From NCBI GenBank assembly GCA_030620095.1, contig JAUTXW010000331.1:186001-250000 (forward strand): a DNA stretch of 64,000 nt. Direction: 5' to 3'. The notes beneath the pieces are model-generated. The model made no database searches, was not told the DNA's origin, and saw only the letters and a list, made by a program, of their open reading frames with translations. Shown in pieces: positions 44,144 through 55,702 of the stretch. How positions within the stretch are numbered: position 1 is the stretch's first letter; the number at the start of each line of letters is the position of its first letter. Position numbers and translations under genes: made by a program. The stretch comes from Kuschelorhynchus macadamiae. Lineage: Eukaryota; Arthropoda; Insecta; Coleoptera; Curculionidae.

Positions 44144-44980
44144 ATACATTTATTTTTAATTAGGATATTTCAAATGGTTTTGTTTCAACACTAAAAAATA
44201 ATGATTTAAAAATTGAGCTTTATTATTTTAATAAAAACAGTTAATTATTTAAGTTAAGAAATATCTCCCCCACAATTCCATAGTATCACCTTATCTTAAA
44301 TGGATATTGGCTTTTGTTCTGGCTAGAACAATTTGCCAAAATATTATTTAGTAATGTGTAATGTAAGGAATATCAAATCCTAAACTCTCAGATTAATATT
44401 GCGAATTATCACTCCACTTTATTAAAATCTATAGAAAAGAATCATGAGACTATTAATTCTCAGTTGTATTTTTGACTTTCGTATCAATAAATATATGTGC
44501 TTTTCAATATTGTTGCTGAAATTCCTACATAATGGGCATAAATGTGTAATAAATTCACCAAATTTGTGCCAAGATAGTGTTTGTTGAATTATTATAGAAA
44601 CAAAAGGCACTTTAGGCTAGGTTAAAAATACGCAGTCTTATTAATTACTTACATCTTTTCTTTTTAATAATAGCAAGAAAAAAATACAACTATGAAAGTT
44701 TTGAGAAAAGTTAATGTGTTGGTTTTTTAACAATAGCTCTATTTAAAAGTTATAGTAATGATTTAAACAAAATATACCGACAATGAAGTCTAAAATAACA
44801 TTTCATTTATTACTAAAATAGATATCCACTTTGTGGCTGACTTATTGCTTAACTCATTACTTGTAAATCCTAAAAGACTATTGCTTTTAAAATCACCATT
44901 CTCAGAAAGGAAGTTAAAAAAATAAATATTAAAACATCATTATGTTTAAAAAACATACTCGTATATCCCTAAAACTTCTT
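44144..44980 (-). other. kibra 3' flank, probable 3' UTR
   Basis: Directly downstream of the kibra stop codon on the minus strand. Several AATAAA candidates exist on that strand (for example complement of TTTATT near 44809), so the cleavage site cannot be chosen. Frame 44422-44610 has no recognised domain. Confidence 0.45.
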
Positions 44981-45212
44981 TCAAACCTCTACTCCCAATG
45001 TCCTATCTACAACATATTTATATGGCGATTTCTTTTCTTCCTCACTTATACTGTCGTTATCCTTGTAAAAATTTTGATTGTTGGTTACATTTTTCGGCAA
45101 ATGCCGAGATTCTTCGTTGCTATCGGTTGACTTACTGTCAACTGAAGGGCTTTCTTCGTCAGGTAGAAATGGAACCGTGAGTTGCGTCCTCGTGAAGAAT
45201 GCCATTTTTTCT
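44981..45212 (-). CDS. kibra: kibra terminal exon, C-terminal tail
   Basis: I chose acceptor TTCCTTACAG|AG because it rebuilds SFKEKMAFFTRTQLTVPFLP, the WWC C-terminal block. An alternative in-frame acceptor (TTTTCAG) 30 bases upstream (about 45242) would add ten residues (NLNLDNFPYR). The protein ends TLGVEV followed by TGA. The last residues fit a PDZ-binding type end (vertebrate WWC proteins end in ADDV). Confidence 0.85.
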
Positions 45213-48200
45213 CTGTAAGGAAAATTATCTAGGTTGAGACTGAAAATTGTTAAATGTCGATAAAGTTTACGAGGTAGCAAAAAAAAACAGCCTTTTTTAC
45301 ATTACATATCAAATCAAGTAGCAACAGACTAAACACATTAGTATATTATAGTTAAGGAAAACATATACAGGACGTTCCACAACTCGGAAGTCCTTCATGT
45401 TAGCGTCTTGAAAAAAAATTACAACATAAGTAGCCAAGAGCAATTGACTGAAAATATTTTTAAGTTTTTAAATTGACCGCAAGGGGGCGTAGTTTCTAGG
45501 GTGAATAATAAATTTCAAAAATTCTACAATAACTCCCTAGACTAGATATAAATTTTGTTACCTCATTGGAAATCTTAGTTCATTTCATATCACTTTGATT
45601 CTAAACTTATTGTCATATCACCTTTAGTAAGGGTAGGGGGAGCTGTTATGAAAGATTTAAATCTCTATATCTTCTGAACCCCTTATGGGAACTGAATAAG
45701 CTTGGGCTTATTTAAAACAAAATCAAGTTGTTTTAGAATTCGGATTGAGTGACACTCCCTAGTTTTTCACAAACATTTTAAACGGAAGGTTATACTTCTA
45801 CGCTAGTTATAGAGCAATAAAAGACCGAAGTTTTGGCCGCACATCGATATCTTTATTAGTTTTTAAGCTATTGCCAAATAAGTGAGGTATTTTTCGGACG
45901 AAATGATAACGCAGTAAAACTGGAATCTCCAGAGGCGTCACTAGTCCGTTGTTGTTATGGAGGAAGGCACAAAAAACATGTCACATATTTTGCCAACGCA
46001 ATCACAATTGAACCAACTGTTTAATATACTAGGGAGCACAGCTCCCACTCTTAGTGACGCCCTTGAAAACCTTGATTCTGCTGCTGCACACAAATCACAT
46101 ATCTGCGATATGGCAGATCCTTGTGGGCATATGAGAGAAACCTCATTAGTCCAGCAAATTAGCCAAAAGACCAGCCAAATACAAGATATGGCGGTTGACC
46201 TTAAAATTGCATCGAATTTTTAAGGTCTTATTTTTCGATGAAGAAAAAAATAAGTTGAGTAAAAATATGTTGTTTTTTTCGTTAAAATTATCGGAAAGTC
46301 TACAGTTTTTCATTAAACAAAAACAAACTTTTTTAAAACAGAAAAAATTAAATATGAAAAAAAATACCAACTTCCGATAATCTTAACGAAAAGAAGTTAC
46401 CCGGAACATTTTTTCTTTGTCGAAAAATAAGACCTTGAAAAGTCTATGCGTTTTAGAGTTAATCCGATATCCCCGTTAATACGATATTAAACAATTATAT
46501 TTTGGCGGAACGGACTATGAAAACAATATTATTTTTAAAATACTGTGCAGATTATTATACAGAGCTTAATTAAATTATTTGTAATTAACAATAATGCATT
46601 ATTGTTACTTTTGGCTTTCTTCAATTCACACTTTATCTAGACTTAGAAGAGCTGGTCAAAACTCTGTCAGAACCGACATTTAGAGCGTCTTTACAGGCCA
46701 ACGAACCAAAGCAAGACAACATGATAGTAAAAGTAAGGCGAAAACACAAAAAGTTCAGAACCAAAGTGATAGGAAATTAACTTAGGTTTCCAAAGAGGTA
46801 ATAAAAGTTATATCAATTTCTAGGAGTTTTTGAAATATATTTTTCAAACAAACATATTTTCAGTCAATTGGCCACTTTTGTTACAATATTTTTTTTTCAA
46901 GACGCTAACTTAAAGGATATGGATAGTGAACGCCCTTAAGTGAACAACCTATATAATATATAGTTGAGGAACATCACATTAACTATTTTTACTTCCCCAT
47001 ATACGCTGTACAATAGTTCATATATTGTATTATTAATATATTATATAGGCTATATTATAGAGAAATTATTCTAATCATAAAATTTTATGAAAAAAAATTA
47101 GAAATAAAATTTGCGTAGCGTCCGATAAATTGAGAAAGATCAAATTTCGCATAAGTTTACTAGTTAAAACAGGTTTTTAAAAACGAAAATATTTTTTATA
47201 TGTTCAAAAAATAGCAAATTGTCAAAATATTTTTTGCATATAAACCTCAACTTGACAAAAACCATTGATGTATATATGGGGATGTACTGCTACATTTCTT
47301 TATTTCTTAAACTATTTTCCCTTACATTGCGTATAAACCAAAAGTTTCTGTAAAAAAACTCCAATTACTTAATACCTCAGCAATATCACCACCTGTAATC
47401 CAGACCGGATTAATGAAAGAATGAATGGAGAGGGCGGAAGATGAAAACCAAACTGAAATTTAATTCAAGGAAAAAAAAGGCCCAGTGACCCCTCTAATTT
47501 TCCCAACTGGAGTTAGATTCTCAAAAATTTTCTTATTATATCTAAATATTGAATATACTTACTTGAATGAAATAACATCAGGTTTTCCATTTCCTGCTTT
47601 CGTTTTTCTTAGCTTATATATCTCCCTGGACACTTTTCGTAACATTTTCTCCACCCTTTTTTCATCAGCAGTTTTTGATGTTTTTTCAGCCTGTGCTATC
47701 AAGCTTTGGAACTGTTGGTTTTCCAATAGAAAAGTAGCTAGTTCCGTGTCTCCTTGTTCCTTAGCTACTTCGACCCTTTGTTTTAATTCCCGTAGCCGCA
47801 AAAGTTCTGAATTTAGCATTTCCAACCTTGTATGTTGGGCTTGGAGGTCTAGCTCTAGGTCTATTGATGTTCTGGGAGTTTGGGGAATATGCGACTGAGA
47901 TTTGCTCGTTGACAGTTGGGCCATTGAACACGAAGGCCTTCTGAACCTTAAAGATCTCCGTTCGACTGCGTGCCTCTCAAACGGCTTGCTGCCTCGTCTG
48001 TAAAGAGGCATTGCGCTATCACTGTCACTTCTATTTAATTTACAAATATATTCGTGTTTCGATACATGTGCACTTGGGGAAAACGTTTGACTCCTTTTAA
48101 TAGCTCCCCTGTCATCCAAACTTCCTTGCGCTGCTAACTTCATATGCTTGGCTTGTTCCGGATAGAAGGCACATTCTGTATTGGTCTGTTTATCTAAATA

Positions 48201-50188
48201 TTTGTCTTCATCGATGTCATGTTCATGAACAACTTCTAATTTCTCATTAGGTCTAAATTCCAAAGGCTCCCCTTCTGGTTCTTCATCCTCTTCTTCCTCT
48301 TCCATATCTCCTTCCTCTTCGTCCGAATCGTCGGCACTATCATATTCTGCTGTGGTTTTTAAGCAATTGTACAACTCATCAAAGTTTAAATTCATGCCCG
48401 AGGGTATCACTGTTTCCTGATTTCTTGTTAATGTACTAGTTTGAGAAGATATTATCGTAGAATCGTCGGAACTTTCTTCTTTTCCACATTGTTTATACGA
48501 AATGTCGACGATTTCTTGCTTTTCTCGGGTTATTGATACATCAGAATCTTGTTTTAAGTGAGGTGATGTGTAGGGCCGAGCTTCTTCTAAAAGGCTGAGG
48601 ATATTGTACCACTTTTGCGTAGTAGAGTGAATGTTGAAATCAGCTAAACTCACCTGAGCGCATCCCTAAAAAAAAAAACAAAAATTAACTGTAATTTTTT
48701 ATTTTATTTCATAAACTATCCAATAAAAGGATAATATTTTTGCATAGCGTCAACAGCACTGATATGTAACAGGACTTTACATTGAATTTTGAGTCTATGA
48801 ACTTATAGATTACATTGATAAAACTGTGTATTGCAGTTTTTACTAAAAGCTTTGTAAGAAAGATATTAGTCAGATATATAGGAGATGGTATCTCCTATAT
48901 ATCAAAAGTTCAATTAAGTGCAAATAACACAAAAAAAATTAATGTTAAAAAATGAAACATGGGATGATTGCTGATAACATTTTATCAAAAACTAAACTAA
49001 ATTCTTTGAATATAATGCAACAAAAATGAAATAATTTCTGAAATGAAACTAATATTTCAAGAGGTCTTAAGGACATTGCATTTGACAAAAGCATTTACAT
49101 CAAATCTGTTTTACAGTATTTTATTGAAGGTTAATTTAATTTACAAGTATTAAACTAACGGTCAAATAAACCAGTTTATAGATAAAAAAAATAAGTATTC
49201 AGTGATGAGTAGTCTGCCATTGGTGACATTTGTTTCTATATACAAATCTGTTAACTATATACAAAGTATTTTATTGCAAACCATCTGAGGATCGATTGTG
49301 AGCTGTGGATTTCAATCCATTGCCAAATGAGCTGTCTTCATAAAATGGGGAAGTCAAAATATAAACAAAACGAAAATTAGTCCCAAAAGATCATACAGTT
49401 AACACACATTTCACAAAATGGTTAAAATACAACTTGAAATATGTTAACTTCACAAAGGCGAATTTGGTATGAATATTGTGAAAAAAAAAATCTTTGCCTC
49501 TGCGAATAGTACTCATGGAGGATCTTTAAACTGAATGAAAAAAAAAACTTATTTTGACTATGAATACTATGATAAAAAATCATAAGTTTATTTCGTCAGA
49601 CACACGGATTTCTTTAAGACAAGATATGATCTCTGCATATTTTTTTATGAAATGTAAATATTTTTTAATTACACCTTAGATAATTTTGTGCTGTAATTTT
49701 TTTACAGATTTTATAATATTTAATTCTTCAGTTATACCTTTCTGAGATATAGTCTAACCAATAACTCGATTCCCGTGATAAAAAAAAACTCTCAAAAAGA
49801 ACCTACAAATCATAAAAAAATGCTATTTCGCCACCCTTTAGATGATTATATTTACCTATCTATTAACAATAATTATAATATATATACTCACCACACACAT
49901 ATCGTTTTGCCCCTCAAATTTGCTCCAAACATTAACTTGTAGCGTTTTGGTGCATATTTTGTTAGACTGAACTGGAATGTTGAACATATCTCCAAAATTA
50001 GCTTTCCTAAGATCTCTCACTGACTTAGTACAACATGTTTGGGGTGGATTTGAGGGTAGAAGGGCAGTTTTGATGTATCTGAAAGAATAAAATAAAAAAA
50101 TACAAGAGCTGTATCATTGTGGATAAATAGAGGATGTGATGCTTTACTTTAGAATCGACACAACTAAAACTATGAAATAATTTATTGT

Positions 50189-50259
<71 letters not shown>

Positions 50260-52781
50260 AATAATGAAATAACATTCTACTTACACTTCGGAGCTTTCTG
50301 ATATAAATAAAGCACTCAGATTCCTGGCTTTTTCCACGGTAATATTCAGTACTCCATCATTTATAATATATCTTATTTTAATTTGTACTTGTGCTGTCTC
50401 AGTGTCCACATTAGACCCAAAAATACCTGAAGCGCGTCGCCTATTTGAGGCTTCAAATACTCCTGAATCTCCAGCTACAGACTCGTCGCTAACCGCGGCA
50501 GAGACTGACCTAGTGTTTGTTCCTGAAGATGACGTTCGTGATAAGGCTGGCCCTTGAAGCATTTCATCATGATCTATCATTGGAGGAGGTGTTTCTGAGA
50601 TTGGAGATAGTGGAGCGTCACCCGAACTTTCATATGAATAACGACTCGGCCTTCCTAGACCAGATCCTTGAGACATATTCGAGGCTTGGGCTTCTAAAAG
50701 ATCTGTTAATGGGGACAAACTAGGAACAGATACCCTTTGGGGTGTATAGTTAATGTATTCATTAGTTCCATTATTGGATATCCTTAATTCTAATAATCGT
50801 TCGTCGAGCCTTTGCTCTGACTGCATTCTCCTATCTTTCTCGACTTGCTCATATGTAGGAGGGGGAATCAGACAAGGCAGATTTTCGTACATGGGCGATA
50901 CCGGCGGTGATACCGACGATAATGAACTTCGGGGGGACAAAGAAGGCTGTGATCTTACTGGAGAGGGTATATGAGGATTATCATTATTTTTAAGTAATCT
51001 TTCTACTCTCCTGTGTAGGTCGGCCATGTCTACATTCGACGTCCCTACACATTGGGGTCCTCCATATATATCTGTGAAACTAAGACCTGAACTTAGAGAG
51101 CCTTTACTACTTGTTGTTGACAGTGACCCAAGACTTGAACTACTACTGACTGATAAAGTACTTGCTGACAATGTTTTAAGTTGAGACTCTAGTTGTGTCA
51201 TTTGCTTTAAGCCATCCTTTAACTGTTGTAATAATAGCTGTTTTTCTTCATGTAGTCTTAGCCTGTCAGCTATAGCTCTATTAGACATTTCCAACGCGTT
51301 ATAAAGGTCTTGTTCTAGTCTTCTGCATTCCTGCTGAATATCGCACATCTCTTCCTTAGAACGCATTCTGGGCGTTATACTTCTTAATTCTCTAAGTAGC
51401 TGTTCTTTTTCTTGGAAAAGCAGTAATCTGTCTTTGTCAGATTCTGCTTGTCCAGGTTGCACCTTCTCTTCCAAATCAGCCAATTTCTGTTGAATTGTTT
51501 GTACTTTTTTTCGAGCTTCGTCATATTCTAACCTCATCTTTGCCATTTCTGCAAGCCTTGTACCTATGGGAACTAGTTCGCATGATAAGTCGGTCTGAGA
51601 TGCAGTGCTTAGTTTCTCTTGGGGCAAACTTAAAGTAGACACATCTGGAGAACTTTCAGATAGTTGTAATCTAGTAAGATCGTCTTTAAGTTTTGCCAGG
51701 GATTGCATTAGTTCAGCCTTTTCTTTTTCTCCTGATGATAATGACTTTTGAATGTTCCTCAGTTCAGCCATTATAGCTTGAGCTTCAACGATGTTGTAGC
51801 ACGTTCCTTGACCCATACTTAATTTCTGCTCAACACTAAAAGATAAATACAGCTAATTAATAAGTTCCATTTACGTTTATGTTTTGATATAAATATTATA
51901 TTTAAGAAAGGTGAAAACGATGCTTAATAATTGTACTTAAATACAAGAATTCAAATCTTTTAAACTTACTTGGCTAACGTTTCCACTCCTCTCTGCGTGA
52001 AATTCATTTCATTTCTAATTTGTTCTAACTCAGATTTTAATCTGGATACCCTATTTTTGGCCATGGCAACGTCAGATTTTAACAGATCTGGATCATATTT
52101 GGTGCTGATTGTACTTGTTGTCGAACAAACTAAAAGAATACATATTTATTTATTTATAGATATTAGTAAATTAGTATTATTTTATGCTATCTAAGTTCAG
52201 TGTTTATTTGCGCGATATATTTTGCTTGGTTTCTTGGCTTGGATAATAGATGTGGAACCAAGTTTAGTCAAAAACATCATAAAAGTCATATTTGAATTTG
52301 CTCATAACTAAGTTATGTTATATCATATAAGCTTAAAATGTGTGCAGAATGAAATAATCAATAATATACAGCCACAGTAATCTAACAATTTGATCATTAT
52401 TCTAGCCCCGAAATAGCAATGTACTTAAAACTTAAAATACTTTTATGTTTTAAGTACTAGTGCGAAAATTAAACTTTTTACGCAAAAGGTAAAACCAACA
52501 TATATTATTATCTAAATAAATGAGAAATCTAATCTAATGTGTGGCTAAAACAGTCTCATTTCGGAAGTCGCAAAAAGCAAGACACTGTATATTAAATTGT
52601 TTTCAGAATATGGGTCTCCTAGAGTCATGTTTTATTTAAGTTATAAATGAACAAATACTGAATAAAACTTACGACTTGTTCTGGAGGTCGTCAGCGTTGC
52701 TAATTCGCTGTTCAGATGATTGTATTCGTCTTGAGCTAACATAAGCCTTTGGGATTTTACTTGGTAAATGTCCTTCTTAGC
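44981..52781 (-). CDS. kibra: kibra (WWC family) 3' part of gene, 6 exons
   Basis: Exons in transcript order: 52781-52673, 52129-51970, 51835-50285, 50078-49892, 48665-47563, 45212-44981. They join in phase (3342 nt, 1113 codons plus TGA). The text AKKDIYQVKSQRLMLAQDEY opens the first, followed by long coiled coils, serine-rich linkers, a C2 domain split over three exons (VQIKIRYIINDGVLNITVEK to KWYNILS), an acidic region, a second coiled coil and the KEKMAFFTR tail conserved in WWC proteins. Kibra is a cortical scaffold that works with Merlin and Expanded to activate Hippo-Warts signalling and also binds aPKC. The two N-terminal WW domains are not in the exons seen. There is no internal stop, so the gene should be functional. 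Confidence 0.92.
45369..46936. mobile_element. long-inverted-repeat DNA element in last kibra intron
   Basis: The left arm (about 45369-45630) and right arm (about 46710-46936) are imperfect complements over roughly 230-260 bp. Shared blocks include TTAGCGTCTTGAAAAAAA, TTGACTGAAAATAT and TATCACTTTG. The ends resemble TACAGG(A/G)CGTTC, related to the TACAGGGTGTTCC motif seen elsewhere in the window. The 88-codon plus-strand frame at 45957-46223 is unrecognised. Non-autonomous element, class uncertain. Confidence 0.7.
46222..46436. repeat. 215 bp hairpin inside the inverted-repeat element
   Basis: The left arm AAGGTCTTATTTTTCGA and CGTTAAAATTATCGGAA pairs with the right arm TTCCGATAATCTTAACG and TCGAAAAATAAGACCTT. 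Arms are about 75 bp with a loop of about 60 bp. Its centre (near 46329) is offset from the centre of the enclosing element (near 46153), so it is a separate foldback, perhaps a second MITE. Confidence 0.75.
46937..47562. other. kibra last intron, remainder
   Basis: AT-rich intron, nothing else recognised. Confidence 0.55.
47563..48665 (-). CDS. kibra: kibra exon, end of C2 domain, acidic region, coiled coil
   Basis: Acceptor TTTTTTAG|GG, donor CAA|GTAAGT. It begins GCAQVSLADFNIHSTTQKWY, the last strand of the C2 domain. A stretch dominated by Asp/Glu follows (about 48275-48345), then a basic patch RRSLRFRRPS and a conserved coiled coil DLELDLQAQHTRLEMLNSEL. The middle is the region in which vertebrate KIBRA binds aPKC. 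It ends KPDVISFK, completed by the terminal exon. Confidence 0.92.
48666..49891. other. kibra intron
   Basis: AT-rich intron with a perfect short palindrome at 48873-48903. No coding. Confidence 0.6.
48873..48903. repeat. perfect 14 bp stem, 3 nt loop palindrome
   Basis: GATATATAGGAGAT is followed by GGT and its exact complement ATCTCCTATATATC, inside a kibra intron. Could be a transposon footprint or a cruciform-forming site; no function inferred. Confidence 0.9.
49892..50078 (-). CDS. kibra: kibra exon, central C2 domain
   Basis: Acceptor TTCTTTCAG|AT, donor GTG|GTGAGT. It encodes YIKTALLPSNPPQTCCTKSV, FGDMFNIPVQSNKICTKTLQ and VNVWSKFEGQNDMCV, the middle strands of the C2 domain. Phases fit both neighbours. 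Too short and lacking an early ATG to be seen as a long frame. Confidence 0.92.
50191..50250. repeat. (TA)30 microsatellite
   Basis: 60 bp of AT dinucleotides in the short kibra intron between exons 49892-50078 and 50285-51835. Confidence 0.95.
50285..51835 (-). CDS. kibra: kibra large exon, coiled coils to start of C2 domain
   Basis: Acceptor CTTTTAG|TG, donor AAGT|GTAAGT. The N-terminal two fifths are heptad-rich coiled coil (AIMAELRNIQKSLSSGEKEK onward). Ser/Pro-rich linkers follow. A PPPTY sequence (50851-50865) is a PPxY motif of the type WW domains bind. The exon ends with the first C2 strands VQIKIRYIINDGVLNITVEK. The in-frame ATG at 51816 is not the start, because the open frame joins the previous exon in phase. 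Confidence 0.94.
51970..52129 (-). CDS. kibra: kibra exon, coiled coil
   Basis: Acceptor CTTTTAG|TT, donor CCAA|GTAAGT. It encodes STISTKYDPDLLKSDVAMAK and NRVSRLKSELEQIRNEMNF, the first WWC coiled-coil segment. Phase fits the exon on both sides. Confidence 0.9.
52130..52672. other. kibra intron
   Basis: AT-rich intron of 543 bp, nothing recognised. Confidence 0.6.
52673..52781 (-). CDS. kibra: kibra exon just after the WW-domain region
   Basis: Acceptor CTTACAG|GC, donor AGTC|GTAAGT, 109 bp. It encodes AKKDIYQVKSQRLMLAQDEY and NHLNSELATLTTSRTS, which in WWC proteins follows the second WW domain. Starting on a codon boundary, it is the most 5' kibra exon I can support here. Confidence 0.88.
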
Positions 52782-54231
52782 CTGTAAGAAACGGTATATT
52801 TTTAAATAATTATTTATAGCAGGAGGTTAAGGAAGAAAATCGTTTACAAATTATTACTTCTTGTAGTTATGGATTTAAGTAGATGGCAACTATTAAAAAT
52901 AATGCACTTGGACGGGATCGGAGGACGGTAAATAAATCAGTCAATTTTAAATAGTATTTTCTCGTTTCACTCTTGGTTCAGTTTATTTGTCATTTGATAC
53001 CAGTGAGAACTTGTAAAGAATAATTTCGATATGGCCAAATGTATGTATCTGGACCACAGATGAAAAAAATAAACATCAGAGACGAAAAAATAAATATTTT
53101 GTCGTATTATGAGCTACTATATAAACAAATTAGAAACAAAAAGAAATTTGTGCTTTTCTCATTCCTACAAAGCTAGTGTTTTTTAAGTATAATTACGACT
53201 CATCCACCGTTCAAGATTTATTCTTGTTCAAGTTCTTGGTAAATATATGCTTTGCTACACTGATTTTAGCAACCCAACTACCCCCAAGGTAAAAACCTGG
53301 TTTCGCAATTAATGATTGGAAACTATGTAACTCATGATGTGCTTCTAAGTATCTACTATATAAACTCACATCTTAACTAGGCTATTGCTATAAATTATTT
53401 ACTGCATGAAGAAAATGTGTGAGAGGGATTGCAGAGCTGAGATACTCAGAGTGCAGTAATGGCAGTTTTATATCTTTAGCTTTACTTAGATTGCTTTCTG
53501 TCTTTAACCAAAGATAGATCTTGTACTTTGAATAGACGATCCATTCAACGTAAAATATATTAACCCCTAAATGGACCCCAACTTCATCACAATGCGTAGA
53601 GTTGGGTTAGTTAGATTCGTTTATAGATAAACATACTTTTTGTACCTTATTGTGTTTCTAAACAAGTAGACGCTTCTGGCAACACCAAACCTCATATTGT
53701 CACGTGCGCTCTACTTAAAGTGCAACAGGAGCAGTTAGTGTGAGTTAATTTGTTTGTATCTACATGGATTATTTATTTGAAGAATTATCGGTCTTTGCTT
53801 TAACCACAGTTGCCTTATACATTTTAAAAATAACCTAAATGACATTGACAACAGAAACCTACACTATCTACCACCAGTGCAAGAAATAATCTTTCTACTC
53901 ACTAGATTGTTTTTATAGAAAAACGCATTCTGAAGTTAATCCGAATACAACTTGAATGCGCTTATCTAAACCCAGAAAAGCGCCTCCTTATTCAGGAGTT
54001 TTCGTTGTATTTAGGTTGGAACTAATTATTGCTGTTTACATATGTGTATATGTTACCATCCAAAACACGACAGTCTGAACTAAATTGTCCCAGCGATGAA
54101 TTATTAGGAGGCGGTAGAATGGCATTAAGAAAAAAAAAACAAAAACGAACTTTATAAGTACGTATTAAAACAGTTTTTTTTTGATCGTCACTTTTTTCCA
54201 CGAGCCTTTTTTGTGGTAGCATATACAGATT

Positions 54232-54285
54232 AGTCCCAGTGGTATCGGGACTAAATCCAGTCCCAGTGGTATCGGGACTAAATCC
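54232..54285. repeat. 27 bp perfect tandem duplication containing a hairpin
   Basis: Two identical 27 bp units in direct succession. Each contains AGTCCC and its complement GGGACT seven bases apart, so each can form a small stem. Confidence 0.95.
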
Positions 54286-54927
54286 GATGCTGATATGTTC
54301 TGAAAACAATGCACGGTCGTTCGGATATACTAATCTTTTCTTGTGTAAACTATTCTGACCTAATAGAGGTTAAAATTGGTTTGCGGATCGAAACGAATTT
54401 CAGCATTTATTCATTCTTATTTTATTTATATATTCTTATATGACAATCTATTATGGCATTTTGAGTTACAAACTACCAACTTATTGCAGAGACACCGGTT
54501 TGATATACAGTTTTTGGTACAACTGCCTTTAAAGAAAATTTGGCCTATTCCGTTTGAACTTTTAATCGCTGCACATCTCAACAAAATCTGATTGTTTTGT
54601 TATTTTTCCTGTCCAGAAAAATAACTTCTACGTACAAATATCAAATTCTGTTCTGAGACAAAGACATGCAAAGTAGTTTAGGCCGCAAGTAGCAAGAGTT
54701 ATTAATAGTGTTTAGTTTAATTCATAAAGCAGCAAACATTTGTAGAAGCCCAGTGGGTTACGTTTCCATTTAACAAATCAATGTAAATTAAATAAAATTA
54801 TTTTCGCAAGATCGCAAGAAGAAAACTAATGTAAGCTAAAGATTACCACATAACTTCCATTTTTGACCCACCTGCAGCATAATTTTTGTAGAATAGCATG
54901 TTTAATCCCGATCTTGTAATTTTTAGT

Positions 54928-54975
54928 AAGAGAGCACGTATATAAGTAAAAAAGAGAGCACGTGTATAAGTAAAA
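54928..54975. repeat. 24 bp tandem duplication
   Basis: Two units of AAGAGAGCACGT(A/G)TATAAG plus TAAAA, differing at one base. Confidence 0.92.
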
Positions 54976-55666
54976 AAACTAAAGTATATTTAAAATGCGG
55001 GGTGATAACCGTGAACGCTGCACTTTACACAGGTTCGAATCAGGACAAAGCGTTAAAATGTTATAGAGTACGCACTCCCAAGTTTTTCAACGAAATAAAA
55101 TAGTCAAAACACAGCAAGACAAATACTCGTAAAAATCCAAATTATAAATTGAGTCATACCTAGCTTTTGTTGAATGTTTTGTTTTGTTTTTTTTTTTTAA
55201 TAAAAATTTTAATTGTTCTCCAGATGACCTCTATCCGCGAACAAATTGTATACCTATAAGGTCCTTAAAAAATGTAATGACCCAGGTAGTTATGTCCATC
55301 CAAGTACGATATATATTTTTGATTTGCTCGTTTTTGTTTCAGAACGGAATTTGATATTTGCACACAGAATTTTTTTTTTAAAGGAAGTAAACCAAAATAA
55401 TGAAATGTCGCCGAGATGTGCAGTGATAAAAAGTAACAGGCCAAGATTTATTTAAATGCAGTTGTACCAAAAAGTGTATGTCAAACCGATGTCTCTGCAA
55501 GAAATAGTTACTCTGGAGCTCAAAATGCCATACTAGTTTGTCATGTAATAATAAATGAATAAAATAGGGATGAATAAATGATGAATTTCACTTTGATCCG
55601 TAAACCATTTTTAACCTATAATAGGTCAGTAATTTAAACTAACGAACCTGCATTGTTCTTAAGACA

Positions 55667-55702
55667 AACTAGTTCACGCTAGGAAAAACTAGTTCATCCT
55701 AG
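55667..55702. repeat. short tandem duplication with ACTAGTTCA and CTAGG
   Basis: Two 17-18 bp units, AAACTAGTTCACGCTAGG and the variant with ATCCTAGG. Confidence 0.85.

Noticed and set aside
47485..47898. 137-codon plus frame
   Set aside because: Antisense to the kibra exon at 47563-48665, which has strong family similarity. Hydrophobic composition is the complement of a coiled-coil coding strand.
54232..54285. CRISPR-like short repeats
   Set aside because: Directly adjacent units without spacers in an insect genome; it is a simple tandem duplication.
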